Part shown: positions 19,302 through 27,727 of the stretch, one piece after another
How positions within the stretch are numbered: the first letter of the stretch is position 1
Layout: the number at the start of each line of letters is the position of its first letter
Assembly (NCBI RefSeq): GCF_009833095.1
Contig: NZ_QRCB01000007.1
Location: forward strand, 1 to 64,000
Direction: 5' to 3'
DNA from: Nitrosomonas sp. JL21
GTDB lineage: Bacteria; Pseudomonadota; Gammaproteobacteria; Burkholderiales; Nitrosomonadaceae
Length of the DNA: 64,000 nt
Notes under the pieces: model-generated
What the model was told of the DNA's origin: nothing
The model's input: the letters and a program-made list of their open reading frames with translations, nothing else
Database searches by the model: none
Position numbers and translations under genes: made by a program

Positions 19302-19412
19302 ATTTACAATTCCCTATTCCATATTGTAAATGAACCGCTTAACCCAAGCATTTTATTTCTTTAAGTAAATGTCACAATGTTCCTAGAGAGCATGGGCGTG
19401 TTGAATTGGGTT
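19302..19412 (+). repeat. Three-way-junction intergenic element, copy 1
   Basis: Stem P1 pairs AACCCAA (19341-19347) with TTGGGTT (19406-19412). Inside it are P2, CATTT (19349-19353) with AAATG (19367-19371), and P3, ATGTTC (19377-19382) with GAGCAT (19388-19393, one G-U). A preceding hairpin pairs ATTTACAAT (19302-19310) with ATTGTAAAT (19323-19331). The linkers ACCGCTT, TCACA and GGGCGTGTTGAA are shared with the other copies while the stems differ in sequence but keep pairing. This suggests a structured RNA or single-stranded DNA element. Confidence 0.65.
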
Positions 19413-19471
19413 TTTATCTCTCCAGAGAAAAAGCAGTGTTTGTATTTTGCTCTCTCGTTCTTCTTTAATTA

Positions 19472-19585
19472 TTTACAACACTAATTGTTGTAGATGAACC
19501 GCTTAACTCAAGCATTCTTATCGTTAATCTTAAGAATAAGAATGTCACAACGATCCAGGAGGTCGAGGGCGTGTTGAATTGGGTT
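19472..19585 (+). repeat. Three-way-junction intergenic element, copy 2
   Basis: P1 pairs AACTCAA (19505-19511) with TTGGGTT (19579-19585, one G-U). P2 is a perfect 9-bp stem, CATTCTTAT (19513-19521) with ATAAGAATG (19536-19544). P3 pairs CGATC (19551-19555) with GGTCG (19561-19565). A 5' hairpin pairs TTTACAAC (19472-19479) with GTTGTAGA (19487-19494). The linkers are the same as in copies 1 and 3. Confidence 0.65.
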
Positions 19586-19592
19586 TAATTAC

Positions 19593-19692
19593 CGCTTCGG
19601 GTTTAATTCCTCGCCCCTTGGGGCGAAATCTGGTTGGAAACCAGCAGATTGAAGAGCGAAGTATCCTGCTGTTTGCAGCGGGGCGCTTTATT
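19593..19692 (+). repeat. Structured repeat, long copy (CGCTTCGGG ... GCGGGG family)
   Basis: CGCTTCGGGTTTAATTC is followed by hairpin TCGCCCCTTGGGGCGA, hairpin CTGGTTGGAAACCAG, the shared GCAGATTGAAGAGCGAAG, and a final stem CCTGCTGTTTGCAGCGGGG. The 19183 copy lacks the two middle hairpins. It sits directly after three-way-junction copy 2. Confidence 0.55.
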
Positions 19693-19794
19693 TAGTTTCA
19701 TCTTGGAATCAAGTGATTTAGGCACCATTCAATCTCTTTAAAGTCTTGACCAACCGGCAACCTTGATACCTTATGTGTATGTTGAAAAGCTTGT

Positions 19795-20112
19795 TTATGC
19801 CAAGGCTGACTTATATAGAAAAAGTTTGGGCATGTGCTTAAAGTAGTCCAGATAATTTTGTACGCCCAATATTTCTTTTCTAGCATACCTGTATCTTCTT
19901 AGGAGCCAATAAATATCAAGTAATTGTTTAATAATTTGCTTAATATTTTGGACTATTGCGGTTATTGGAGCTTGAATCGACACTTTCTATAACCCCCGCG
20001 ATAACGGGCGCACCTTGTCCGTGGAACTGTTTGGCTTCAGCGAATAATCCTTCTATCGTCCATTCCATTATGTCACATTGATCTTTACCGATGATCGAAA
20101 GTGAAGCTCCTG
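19795..20112 (-). pseudogene. Decayed IS1182-like transposase C-terminus
   Basis: Minus-strand translation of about 20110-20010 gives MEWTIEGLFAEAKQFHGQG, matching the conserved end of IS1182-type DDE transposases (EGLFAEAKQ-HG). After a frame change the reading continues as SIQAPITAIVQNIKQIIKQLL (19983 downwards), equivalent to the family's K-IQ--MTA-VQN-KR block. The expected RARYRGLSK linker is shifted out of frame. No start, catalytic Asp residues or terminal repeats remain. The family assignment is from memory of the motif. Confidence 0.6.
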
Positions 20113-20160
20113 TTTTATTATTAACTCAGTTCTTCAACAGGCCGTCTGAATTACTACACA

Positions 20161-21897
20161 TTAAAAATTTTCCAAGTATCGGTTTTTGCTGTTGACAACG
20201 ATTTTTTCCCGTTGTGGTAGTTTGCTATGAGTAGTGCTTGAAAGATGTTTGGAGCTGATTGGGTGTTGCTTGCTACGCGTGAGCTGTACCGCTGCAGAAG
20301 ATTGATTCGAACTATGCTGCATCACATTGAAGATAGATACTGCGCCTAACAATTCACTGGCTTGCTGCTCAAGAGATGCAGCCGCTGCCGCTGCTTCTTC
20401 TACTAAGGCTGCATTTTGTTGGGTAACATCGTCCATTTGAGCGATGGCCTGATGCATCTGTTCGATACCCATGCTTTGTTCTTGAGATGCTGCCGTGATA
20501 TCAGACATTATTTCAGTCACATGCTTAATGGAATTCACGATCTCATCCATGGTCTTACCGGTCTCATCCACTAAAGTGGCGCCTTTTTCAACTTTCTGCA
20601 CGGAATCATCGATCAATATCTTGATTTCTTTGGCCGCAGTTGCGCTGCGTTGTGCAAGATTACGAACTTCGGTCGCTACTACCGCAAAACCTCTTCCTTG
20701 CTCACCAGCACGAGCTGCCTCAACCGCTGCATTCAGAGCTAGGATATTGGTTTGAAAAGCAATCCCATCGATTACATTGATGATATCGGCAATCTTGCTT
20801 GAGCTTTCGGTAATCGAAGACATTGTGGTGACAACTTCTCTCATCATATTACCGCCTCGCGATGTGATATCGCTTGTAGTCTGGGCGAGTTGATTAGCGT
20901 TGATCGAATTATCAGTATTTTGCCGGACAGTGGAAGTGAGTTCCTCCATACTCGAAGCAGTCTCTTCAAGTGAAGAAGCCTGTTCTTCCGTGCGCTGAGA
21001 TAAATCGAGATTACCTGATGCGATTTCTCCGGAAGCAAGGCGTACCGAAGCAGCATTTCTTTGTATATCAAGCACGGTAGTTCTCAGATTGATGCTCATT
21101 TGATTAATGGATTTGAATAATAGCCCAAATTCATCGTTACGATTGACTTCAATTTTGCAAGTAAGATCACCTGAAGATAAGGTGTTAGCTTGATTAACAG
21201 CCTGTTTCAAAGGAGATAAGATGTTTTTCATCAGACTATAGGTAAAATACAGCATCATCGCCATTCCGGCTAAAGTCATTCCAATAATGCTATTGCTGAG
21301 CAACGACGACGGTTGTGTTAATGAAAGATTCCACCAACTGAGACCGCCAATAGCCGCTAACAAAAATGTCGGGATCATCATGCATAAGCCGATGCGCTTA
21401 CCGATCGTTAAAGCTAACGACGATTTCATTTTGCCGATGAAATCGGTACGTACAACCTGACCTTTTTCGATCTTTAAATTACGTGCATTTCCTTCTAAAA
21501 ATTTCAGATAAATTGGACTGACCCGTTCGATAATTTCTCGAGATGGTTTGATGCGAACGGATAAATAGCCTGTTGTTTTTCCATTTTCTACTAAAGGTGT
21601 GGCATTCGCATTGACCCAATAAAAATCGCCATTTTTTCGGCGATTTTTGACCAACCCTGTCCATGGCGACCCTTGCTTAAGCGTGTTCCAGAAATCTTCG
21701 AACGCTTCCGGAGGCATATCCGGATGGCGGACTAGGTTATGCGCTTTTCCTATCAGTTCTTCTTCCGAATACCCGCTCACTTCTATGAAAGCTTGATTCA
21801 CATACGTGATTCTGCCTTTGGTATCGGTAGTGGATAATAATAATTTCTCTTCATCAAGAAGATATTCGATGTTAGTAACCGGTAGATTGACTCGCAT
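20161..21897 (-). CDS. Methyl-accepting chemotaxis protein with N-terminal PAS domain (Aer-like)
   Basis: The start at 21897 (MRVNLPVTNIEYLL) has GAGAGGA upstream and gives 578 residues; an in-frame ATG 60 nt earlier lacks this. A PAS domain (about 10-115) resembles the FAD-binding Aer sensor: TTDTKGRITYVNQAFIEVSGY, then RHPDMPPEAFEDFW and GLVKNRRKNGDFYWV. Two membrane helices (about 168-190 and 195-215) follow, then HAMP and a long signalling coiled coil with the hairpin tip IINVIDGIAFQTNILALNAAVEAARAGEQGRGFAVVA. It probably senses redox or oxygen internally and signals to CheA/CheW. No che genes are in the window, and it lacks an obvious C-terminal methylesterase tail. Confidence 0.93.
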   Translation of the reverse strand: MRVNLPVTNIEYLLDEEKLLLSTTDTKGRITYVNQAFIEVSGYSEEELIGKAHNLVRHPDMPPEAFEDFWNTLKQGSPWTGLVKNRRKNGDFYWVNANATPLVENGKTTGYLSVRIKPSREIIERVSPIYLKFLEGNARNLKIEKGQVVRTDFIGKMKSSLALTIGKRIGLCMMIPTFLLAAIGGLSWWNLSLTQPSSLLSNSIIGMTLAGMAMMLYFTYSLMKNILSPLKQAVNQANTLSSGDLTCKIEVNRNDEFGLLFKSINQMSINLRTTVLDIQRNAASVRLASGEIASGNLDLSQRTEEQASSLEETASSMEELTSTVRQNTDNSINANQLAQTTSDITSRGGNMMREVVTTMSSITESSSKIADIINVIDGIAFQTNILALNAAVEAARAGEQGRGFAVVATEVRNLAQRSATAAKEIKILIDDSVQKVEKGATLVDETGKTMDEIVNSIKHVTEIMSDITAASQEQSMGIEQMHQAIAQMDDVTQQNAALVEEAAAAAASLEQQASELLGAVSIFNVMQHSSNQSSAAVQLTRSKQHPISSKHLSSTTHSKLPQREKIVVNSKNRYLENF

Positions 21898-22542
21898 ATT
21901 CTTTCCTCTCGAAAACTCATTGGATGTTGTGATTTTAGTTAACGGAGTCGGCGGCAATATATTGTGTCGGCAACTTCTTATTTTCTGTTAAATTATGAAG
22001 TATTTTTTAGTAAGAAACATCCTACATGAAATGTGTTGGTATATAAATTTAGAAAATCAATATTAATATTAATAAACAATGAATTATATTAATAATTCTG
22101 TATCTCATCAGCTCATATTTCAGAATAACGATGTGATGAGGTATTGATAATGTATTTAATTTTCTGAGCCTTATAAAAGCGTGAATTTTAAACCTTTAAG
22201 AATTTGATCCCTTTAATCTTTAAAGTATTTCATTATTTTTTTATGTGCAGTTTTATTTATTATAATCATGATGTTGATTTGAATCGGTCAGAAATAACTG
22301 ATCTTGATTAACTCAGTAAAGAAGAGAATAGTCAGAAAATTCCTATATCCTTTGATTTTCTACCTAGTTACTATTGATGTCTTGTGTAAACTACACAATG
22401 CAATGATTACAATAATCGCTTTATCAATGATTTAAAATAAGAAACAGAATCCGTAGAGCGGGATCTGTGGAACAGTTGATGAATATTGTTGCAGCACTAC
22501 AGTTAATTTCGAACGAATGACTGAATAAGAATATTGTCAGCT
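21898..22542. other. Intergenic region between divergent chemoreceptor and kinase genes
   Basis: About 640 nt of AT-rich sequence holding both promoters. I see an inverted repeat CTCATCA/TGATGAG around 22105-22140 but no gene, known regulatory RNA or clear sigma-70 pair. Confidence 0.4.
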
Positions 22543-24015
22543 ATGAAGACTATCGAGGATGATCATAAATTAAATAAATTCATTTACTTATATGAAATTT
22601 CTCGTGCAATAACGTTAAATCAGACCCTCGACGAATTAGGGGCTTATATTGTTAAGAATCTGAGTTTAGCCTGGAATCAGAGCAATAGTCTTTTTCCATT
22701 TCTTGAGATCCACGATACCTGTTTTAAATCTGACCGATTCACACAGGCTTTAGTACATAAATTTTCGGCTCCCATTTTTATGAATGGGAAAAAATGCGGG
22801 CAACTATGTTTTTTTTATGAAAATATTGACGAGATTGACTGGTCCGAGGAGGAGGATTTCCCATTATTACGGAATCTAGCTAATGATCTTGGTCTCTGGT
22901 TGGAACATAAGAATCAGATCAGTCAACAAGTTGAAAAGCTGCGAGAGCTTCAGATCATTGAAAGTGCTATCAATCGTCATGCCAGTTTGGCGATAACGGA
23001 TAATCAAGGAAAAATTAATTATATTAATCAACAGTTCTGCATTACATCCCAATACTCAGAAAATGAACTGATTGGCCAAGATCATCGTATCATCAACTCC
23101 GGCTTTCATACCTCTGAATTCATGGGTAATGTATGGAATACCTTGGCAAAAGGTCATGTTTGGAAAGGAGAACTCAAGAACAGAACCAAAGATGGCACAT
23201 TTTTCTGGATCGATGCAACGATAGTTCCTATAATTCCCGTTCAACATGAAACTCCTCTGCATTACATTTCAATATGGACAGATGTGACGGCCTATAAGCA
23301 ACTCGAAGAAAAAATGGAGATGCAGATGAAGGAACTGGCTCGTTCTAATGATGAACTTGAGCAATTCGCCTATGTGGTTACACATGATTTGCAAGAACCG
23401 CTCCGGGCGATTAATAGTTTTGTCCAGTTGTTGAAAAAATACTGCAATGAAAAATTGGACGATCGCGCCAATGAATTGATTTCTCATGCAGTAGCAGGTA
23501 CTCATCGTATGCAACTGCTGATTGATGACTTGTTGACATACGCTCAAGTGAATGCACATCAAGCGTTGGAGTCAGTTGATTGCGAAAAATTATTACGTAA
23601 TGTATTGACAGACCTATCAGTGATCATAGGGGAATGCAAAGCGATCATTACCTACGATAAGCTTCCTGTAGTGAAAGGCATTCCGTTTCAGTTTATTCAA
23701 CTGTTCACCAACTTAATCAATAATGCTCTTAAATTTCAACGAGAGCTGCCACCCAAGATACATATCGGTGTCGAACAAAATTTAAATGAATGGATTTTTT
23801 CAGTGTCGGATAATGGAATTGGCATAGAAGAGCAATATCTTGAACGAATCTTCCGGGTTTTTCAGCGATTACATAGTCGTAGGGAATATGTGGGAACTGG
23901 CATTGGTCTGGCTATCTGCAAGAAAGTCGTAGAACGTCATGGTGGCAAAATATGGATTAAGTCAAAGCCAAGCGTAGGTTCTACGATTTATTTCACGATT
24001 CCTAAATCCAATTGA
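22543..24015 (+). CDS. PAS-domain sensor histidine kinase, cytoplasmic
   Basis: From ATG 22543 the protein has 490 residues (an in-frame TTG lies at 22534). The first 130 residues look like a degenerate GAF-type domain. A PAS/PAC module covers about 140-265 (ITDNQGKINYINQQF, HVWKGELKNRTKDGTFFWI). The dimerisation/phosphoacceptor helix has His281 in YVVTHDLQEPLRAINSFVQLL, the phytochrome-like HisKA type. The ATPase domain shows LINNALKFQ, SDNGIGIEEQYLERIFRVFQRLH and GTGIGLAICKKVVERHGGKI. No membrane helix is present. It overlaps or abuts the response regulator that follows, its likely partner. Confidence 0.93.
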   Translation: MKTIEDDHKLNKFIYLYEISRAITLNQTLDELGAYIVKNLSLAWNQSNSLFPFLEIHDTCFKSDRFTQALVHKFSAPIFMNGKKCGQLCFFYENIDEIDWSEEEDFPLLRNLANDLGLWLEHKNQISQQVEKLRELQIIESAINRHASLAITDNQGKINYINQQFCITSQYSENELIGQDHRIINSGFHTSEFMGNVWNTLAKGHVWKGELKNRTKDGTFFWIDATIVPIIPVQHETPLHYISIWTDVTAYKQLEEKMEMQMKELARSNDELEQFAYVVTHDLQEPLRAINSFVQLLKKYCNEKLDDRANELISHAVAGTHRMQLLIDDLLTYAQVNAHQALESVDCEKLLRNVLTDLSVIIGECKAIITYDKLPVVKGIPFQFIQLFTNLINNALKFQRELPPKIHIGVEQNLNEWIFSVSDNGIGIEEQYLERIFRVFQRLHSRREYVGTGIGLAICKKVVERHGGKIWIKSKPSVGSTIYFTIPKSN

Positions 24016-24020
24016 TTCTT

Positions 24021-24470
24021 ATGCATTCTAAAAAAACTACCCGTCCCCATGTGATACTAATGATTGATGATAATCCAACGGATGTATTATTGATGAAGGA
24101 AGCGTTCACTTTCTGTGAAGATAGAGATCATGAAATCTATGTAGCTGAAGATGGCGTATATGCGATGGATTTTTTGAAACGCCAGGGTCAGTATCTCACA
24201 GCGCCTCGACCGGATATCATTCTGCTGGATTTGAACATGCCTCGAAAAAATGGCTTAGAGGTTTTAATGGCAGTAAAAGCTGATCCTGAGTTCAAATATA
24301 TTCCTACCCTTGTATATACATCCTCGATCGTAAAAGAGGATGTCAAAGCTGCCTATAATAGTCATGCAAATGGCTATATCAAGAAATCGGTCGATTTTGA
24401 TGAATGTATTCAAACAGCCAAATCGATCAATGATTTTTGGTTTGCTGCCTCGATTTTATATGAGCCTTAA
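24021..24470 (+). CDS. Single-domain response regulator (Rcp1-like)
   Basis: The 149-residue product from ATG 24021 is a lone receiver domain: acidic pair in MIDDNPTDVLLMKEAF, phosphoacceptor Asp70 in IILLDLNMPRKNG, Thr/Ser in VYTSSIVKED and Lys in NGYIKKSVDFDE. The PTLVYTSS and NGY.KKSVDF blocks are typical of Rcp1-type regulators paired with phytochrome-class kinases like the one upstream. There is no output domain, so it probably relays phosphate or acts by protein contact. It begins 5 nt after the upstream gene's stop and is followed 6 nt later by a second kinase. Confidence 0.93.
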   Translation: MHSKKTTRPHVILMIDDNPTDVLLMKEAFTFCEDRDHEIYVAEDGVYAMDFLKRQGQYLTAPRPDIILLDLNMPRKNGLEVLMAVKADPEFKYIPTLVYTSSIVKEDVKAAYNSHANGYIKKSVDFDECIQTAKSINDFWFAASILYEP

Positions 24471-24476
24471 TCCGTC

Positions 24477-25928
24477 ATGACAATATCTAAAATCCATATT
24501 TTGCTGATCGAAGATAATGAAACGGATGCAATACTGGTGCAAAATGATTTGCAATTGGCGATGGGTGATCAGATCAGCATTGTTCATGCAGAGCGTTTAG
24601 GTACTGCATTTGAGCTTATTCGACAGCATTCATTTGATTTGATTCTGTCTGATCTGACACTGCCTGACAGCGACGGAATTTCCACCATCACGCGATTACG
24701 GGAAAAAGCGCCGAGTATTCCGATCGCAGTGCTATCTTTCCGCGATGATGAAAAGCTAGCCATAAAAACGATCAGTGCAGGAGCGCAGGATTATCTGGTC
24801 AAAGGCAGTTTGACAGAGGGCGTTTTGGCGCGTGTTATCCGTTATTCAATCGAAAGAAAGCGTATTGAAGAAAGCAGTCGAAAGGTTCAGAGGCAATTTC
24901 AAACGATTTTTGAAAAGGCACCGCTAGGCATTGCCCTGATCAACCTGCAGACCGGTAAATATTACAATGTAAACCCCAAGTTTGCTGCGATCGTCGGCAG
25001 AAACGTTGATGAGCTATTGAGTCTTACTCAACCGGATATCATTCATCAGGATGATTTGTCTTCTTATCGCGATGACATGCGGCGAATTGTCGATCAACAA
25101 CTTCACGATTCCAAGATCATCAAAAGAATATTGCGCCCGGACGAATCAATTATCTGGATTGAAATGTCCATTGTACTGTTTGAGATGGTGGGTGACATGG
25201 AGACCTGTTATGTCTGCATGATTGAAGATATCACTGAACGTAAGCGATTGATTGAAAATCTGCGTCATCTGACAACTCATCTGCAAGATATCAGAGAAGA
25301 AGAGAGAACCCGCATCGGCCGTGAGATTCATGATGTGTTGGGAGGAACATTGACCGTTCTGAAAATGGACCTCGATTGGTTATCCAAGAAAATAAGCGCT
25401 GAACCGATGCATGAGCGAATTACCTCGCTGTATAGGCTCACCGGAGAAGCCATTGAAACTGCGCGCAGGGTTTCGGTAAATTTGCGGCCAAACGTACTGG
25501 ACCATCTTGGACTCTATGGTGCCATCGAATGGTTGATACGTGAATTCGAGCAACGTACGAATATCAAATGCTCACTCGAATCCATGGTTCCGAATTTTTC
25601 ATTTTTCGATAAGCACCACGAAACCAGTATTTTTAGGATCATCCAAGAAGCGTTCATCAATATCACGCGGCATTCGAATGCCACCAAGGTTGATGTTGAA
25701 CTTCTTGAAGAGAATGATAGTCTTGCTATTATCATTAAAGACAATGGAGTAGGCATCACAGAATCTCAAATGCTCAATCCTGGGTCATTTGGTATCATCG
25801 GGATGAACGAGCGAATGCAGCAACTGGGTGGAAAATTGGAAATTCATGGTTCTCCAAGGGAAGGAAGTCATGTAACGCTCAGGATACCTTTAACTGAAAT
25901 AGAATTAATTGAGGAATCAGTCGAATGA
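24477..25928 (+). CDS. Receiver-PAS hybrid histidine kinase (NarL-partner type)
   Basis: The 483-residue protein starts with a receiver domain (1-125; Asp59 in LILSDLTLPDSDG, Lys in DYLVKGSLTEG), then a PAS domain (about 140-255, FEKAPLGIALINLQTGKYYNVN). A HisKA_3 dimerisation domain has His285 in RTRIGREIHDVLGGTLTVLK, followed by an HATPase domain (IIKDNGVGI, GSFGIIGMNERMQQLGGKLE). HisKA_3 kinases normally pair with NarL/FixJ regulators, and such a gene follows with a 4-nt overlap. The N-terminal receiver could accept phosphate from the upstream kinase, linking both pairs into one relay; that is inference from gene order. Confidence 0.93.
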   Translation: MTISKIHILLIEDNETDAILVQNDLQLAMGDQISIVHAERLGTAFELIRQHSFDLILSDLTLPDSDGISTITRLREKAPSIPIAVLSFRDDEKLAIKTISAGAQDYLVKGSLTEGVLARVIRYSIERKRIEESSRKVQRQFQTIFEKAPLGIALINLQTGKYYNVNPKFAAIVGRNVDELLSLTQPDIIHQDDLSSYRDDMRRIVDQQLHDSKIIKRILRPDESIIWIEMSIVLFEMVGDMETCYVCMIEDITERKRLIENLRHLTTHLQDIREEERTRIGREIHDVLGGTLTVLKMDLDWLSKKISAEPMHERITSLYRLTGEAIETARRVSVNLRPNVLDHLGLYGAIEWLIREFEQRTNIKCSLESMVPNFSFFDKHHETSIFRIIQEAFINITRHSNATKVDVELLEENDSLAIIIKDNGVGITESQMLNPGSFGIIGMNERMQQLGGKLEIHGSPREGSHVTLRIPLTEIELIEESVE

Positions 25929-26557
25929 TTAACGTGATGATTGCAGATGATCATGCTTTATTCCGGGATGGATTACGCAGGATTTTCAGCGAAACTGAAG
26001 ATATCCATGTAGTTGCAGAAGCAGTGGACGGGAAAGACATTCTCAAGAAATCCAGAGAATTTGAATGGGATATTGCATTATTGGATATCAACTTACCTGA
26101 TATCAATGGGTTGGATATTCTGAAGCGAATTTTGTCTGCCAATGCAGCCTCACGTATTCTCGTACTCAGCATGTATCCCGAAGAAGAATATGCCATCCGG
26201 GCCATTCGTTCAGGGGCTTCCGGTTATTTGACCAAGGATAGTCCAACCGATCAATTGATCAATGTGATCCGCCGTCTTGCCAAAGGAGGTAAATATGTAA
26301 ATCCTGAGCTTGCGGAAAAGCTCTTGTTCAATCCCGTCTTGGATTCTGGCGCGCTCACACACACCACGTTTTCGGATCGAGAGCTTCATGTATTCAAGCT
26401 TATCGTCGCCGGTGAATCGCTCACCGCAATCGCGAATAAATTATCGCTCAGCGTCAAGACAGTAAGCACCTACCGGTCACGTATTCTAGAAAAAATGAAT
26501 ATGAAGAATAACGCGCAATTGGTACGGTATGCTATTCAGCATCGCCTGGTTGAATAG
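25925..26557 (+). CDS. NarL/FixJ-family response regulator
   Basis: The 210-residue protein has a receiver (1-120; MIADDHALFRDGLRR, Asp54 in IALLDINLPDINGL, Lys in GYLTKDSPTDQL) and a LuxR-type helix-turn-helix (about 148-205; FSDRELHVFKLIVAGESLTA and LSLSVKTVSTYRSRILEKM). It overlaps the preceding HisKA_3 kinase gene by 4 nt (ATGA), so the two are a cognate pair. Target genes are unknown. It closes a four-gene same-strand cluster; the 150-nt gap downstream carries no obvious terminator. Confidence 0.95.
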   Translation: MINVMIADDHALFRDGLRRIFSETEDIHVVAEAVDGKDILKKSREFEWDIALLDINLPDINGLDILKRILSANAASRILVLSMYPEEEYAIRAIRSGASGYLTKDSPTDQLINVIRRLAKGGKYVNPELAEKLLFNPVLDSGALTHTTFSDRELHVFKLIVAGESLTAIANKLSLSVKTVSTYRSRILEKMNMKNNAQLVRYAIQHRLVE

Positions 26558-26706
26558 AAAGGGAAGGGCACTGAAGAAATTTTGGAGAAAATGGCGAGCG
26601 GCCATCAAGCAAGGCGAAATCTAAAGAAAATGCAATTCATTGCAAATAAGTGTTTCGGCCTGGATTTCAATAAAACATCATGAAATAAGTAGGTTCTCCG
26701 AGTTTT

Positions 26707-27339
26707 CTAAGTTTTTCGAAAAGCTTGTGTAATGATGGCCTTGAGTATCATTAGCTTGCCATGAAAAAAATGTTCGGCGCCTGGTATAAAAATAATCGGC
26801 TGCGATGTAGGTGTTGCCCAATCCAGGATAGTTTCTGGCAATACGATGTCATCCTTATCTCCTTGGATGATCAATGCATGTTCGGTGGTTTCCGGAACGG
26901 TTGGAGCTTGGAAGTTGGCAACTGACGGCGCTACCAAAATAAGATAGTTGGGGTTCAATGTATGAGCTACCTGCAGCTGAATTGCGCCGCCAAAGGAAAA
27001 TCCTGCCAGCAATAACGGTAACCGAGTACCTTCCAGATTCCAGTGCTGATAGATGGATTTTGCTACGGCAATTGCATCGTCGGCTTCTCCAACTCCGTGA
27101 TCATATTGTCCTTCGCTGAGTCCGACTCCGCGGAAATTGAATTTAGCGGCGGTAAAATCGAGTGCTAGCAATGTCGAGAACATCGTCTGAACCACTTTGT
27201 TTTCCATCGTGCCGCCATGCAATGGGTGGGGGTGTGCAATGATTGCAATTCCTCGCGGCGCAGTGGTGGGTTGCCCAAGAACGACCTCGAGCTTTCCTGC
27301 AGGGCCGGGAATAAACAGTTTTTGAATCCGGTCAGGCAC
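26707..27339 (-). CDS. Alpha/beta hydrolase, YtfL/DUF-type small serine hydrolase
   Basis: The 210-residue cytoplasmic protein has the alpha/beta-hydrolase order: oxyanion region IIAHPHPLHGGTMENKVVQ, nucleophile elbow GFSFGGAIQLQV with Ser in GxSxGG, acid in IQGDKDDIVLPE and catalytic His in GAEHFFHGKL. The HPHP-GG-M-NKVV signature marks the widespread family of about 210-residue dienelactone-hydrolase-like proteins in proteobacteria, whose substrate is mostly unknown. It heads toward the end of a minus-strand group with a ferredoxin and ubiB, from which it is separated by 40 nt. Confidence 0.85.
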   Translation of the reverse strand: MPDRIQKLFIPGPAGKLEVVLGQPTTAPRGIAIIAHPHPLHGGTMENKVVQTMFSTLLALDFTAAKFNFRGVGLSEGQYDHGVGEADDAIAVAKSIYQHWNLEGTRLPLLLAGFSFGGAIQLQVAHTLNPNYLILVAPSVANFQAPTVPETTEHALIIQGDKDDIVLPETILDWATPTSQPIIFIPGAEHFFHGKLMILKAIITQAFRKT

Positions 27340-27379
27340 TAGTGTCCTTACTTTCGCAACAGGTTGAGGTTATTCTCGA

Positions 27380-27688
27380 TCATATCTTGAGACGCTCAAC
27401 GATATTTCCTTTGATGAGATGCTCATCGATGATTTCATCGATGTCGTCCTTGTCGAGATAGGTATACCAGGTTTCGTCAGGGTAGATGACAATGACGGGT
27501 CCCTCATTGCAACGGTCAAGACAACCGGCGTTGTTGATGCGAATTTTATTCTTACCGCTCTGTTTCAGGGATTTAATGCGCTCTTTCGCGTAGTCGCGTA
27601 ATTCCTGAGCACCAAAATTATTGCAACACTTGGCACCGTTCTCCCGCTGATTAGTACAGAAAAAAACATGATAGTGGTAATAGCTCAT
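27380..27688 (-). CDS. Thioredoxin-fold [2Fe-2S] ferredoxin
   Basis: The 102-residue protein resembles the Shethna/NuoE-like ferredoxin family. It begins YHYHVFFCTNQRENGAKCCNNFGAQELRD and continues with KIRINNAGCLDRCNEGPVIVIYP. The cysteines in FFCTNQR, KCC, GCLDRC are placed as for the four cluster ligands of thioredoxin-like [2Fe-2S] proteins (C-x8-12-C ... C-x3-C). It is cytoplasmic with no signal peptide. The electron-transfer partner is unknown. It lies between ubiB and the hydrolase on the same strand. Confidence 0.9.
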   Translation of the reverse strand: MSYYHYHVFFCTNQRENGAKCCNNFGAQELRDYAKERIKSLKQSGKNKIRINNAGCLDRCNEGPVIVIYPDETWYTYLDKDDIDEIIDEHLIKGNIVERLKI

Positions 27689-27727
27689 AAGACAATCTTA
27701 AAAATAGATGGTGATTTATTCATTAAA

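Noticed and set aside
19341-19412. Integron attC-like sites: GCTTAAC resembles RYYYAAC and GTTGAAT resembles GTTRRRY
   Set aside because: The two core-like ends are not complementary to each other beyond GTT, the element folds as a three-way junction rather than one long hairpin, and no integrase or cassette array is present.
20141-20150. Neisseria-type DNA uptake sequence GCCGTCTGAA
   Set aside because: I noticed only this single copy; one chance 10-mer in 64 kb is not surprising.
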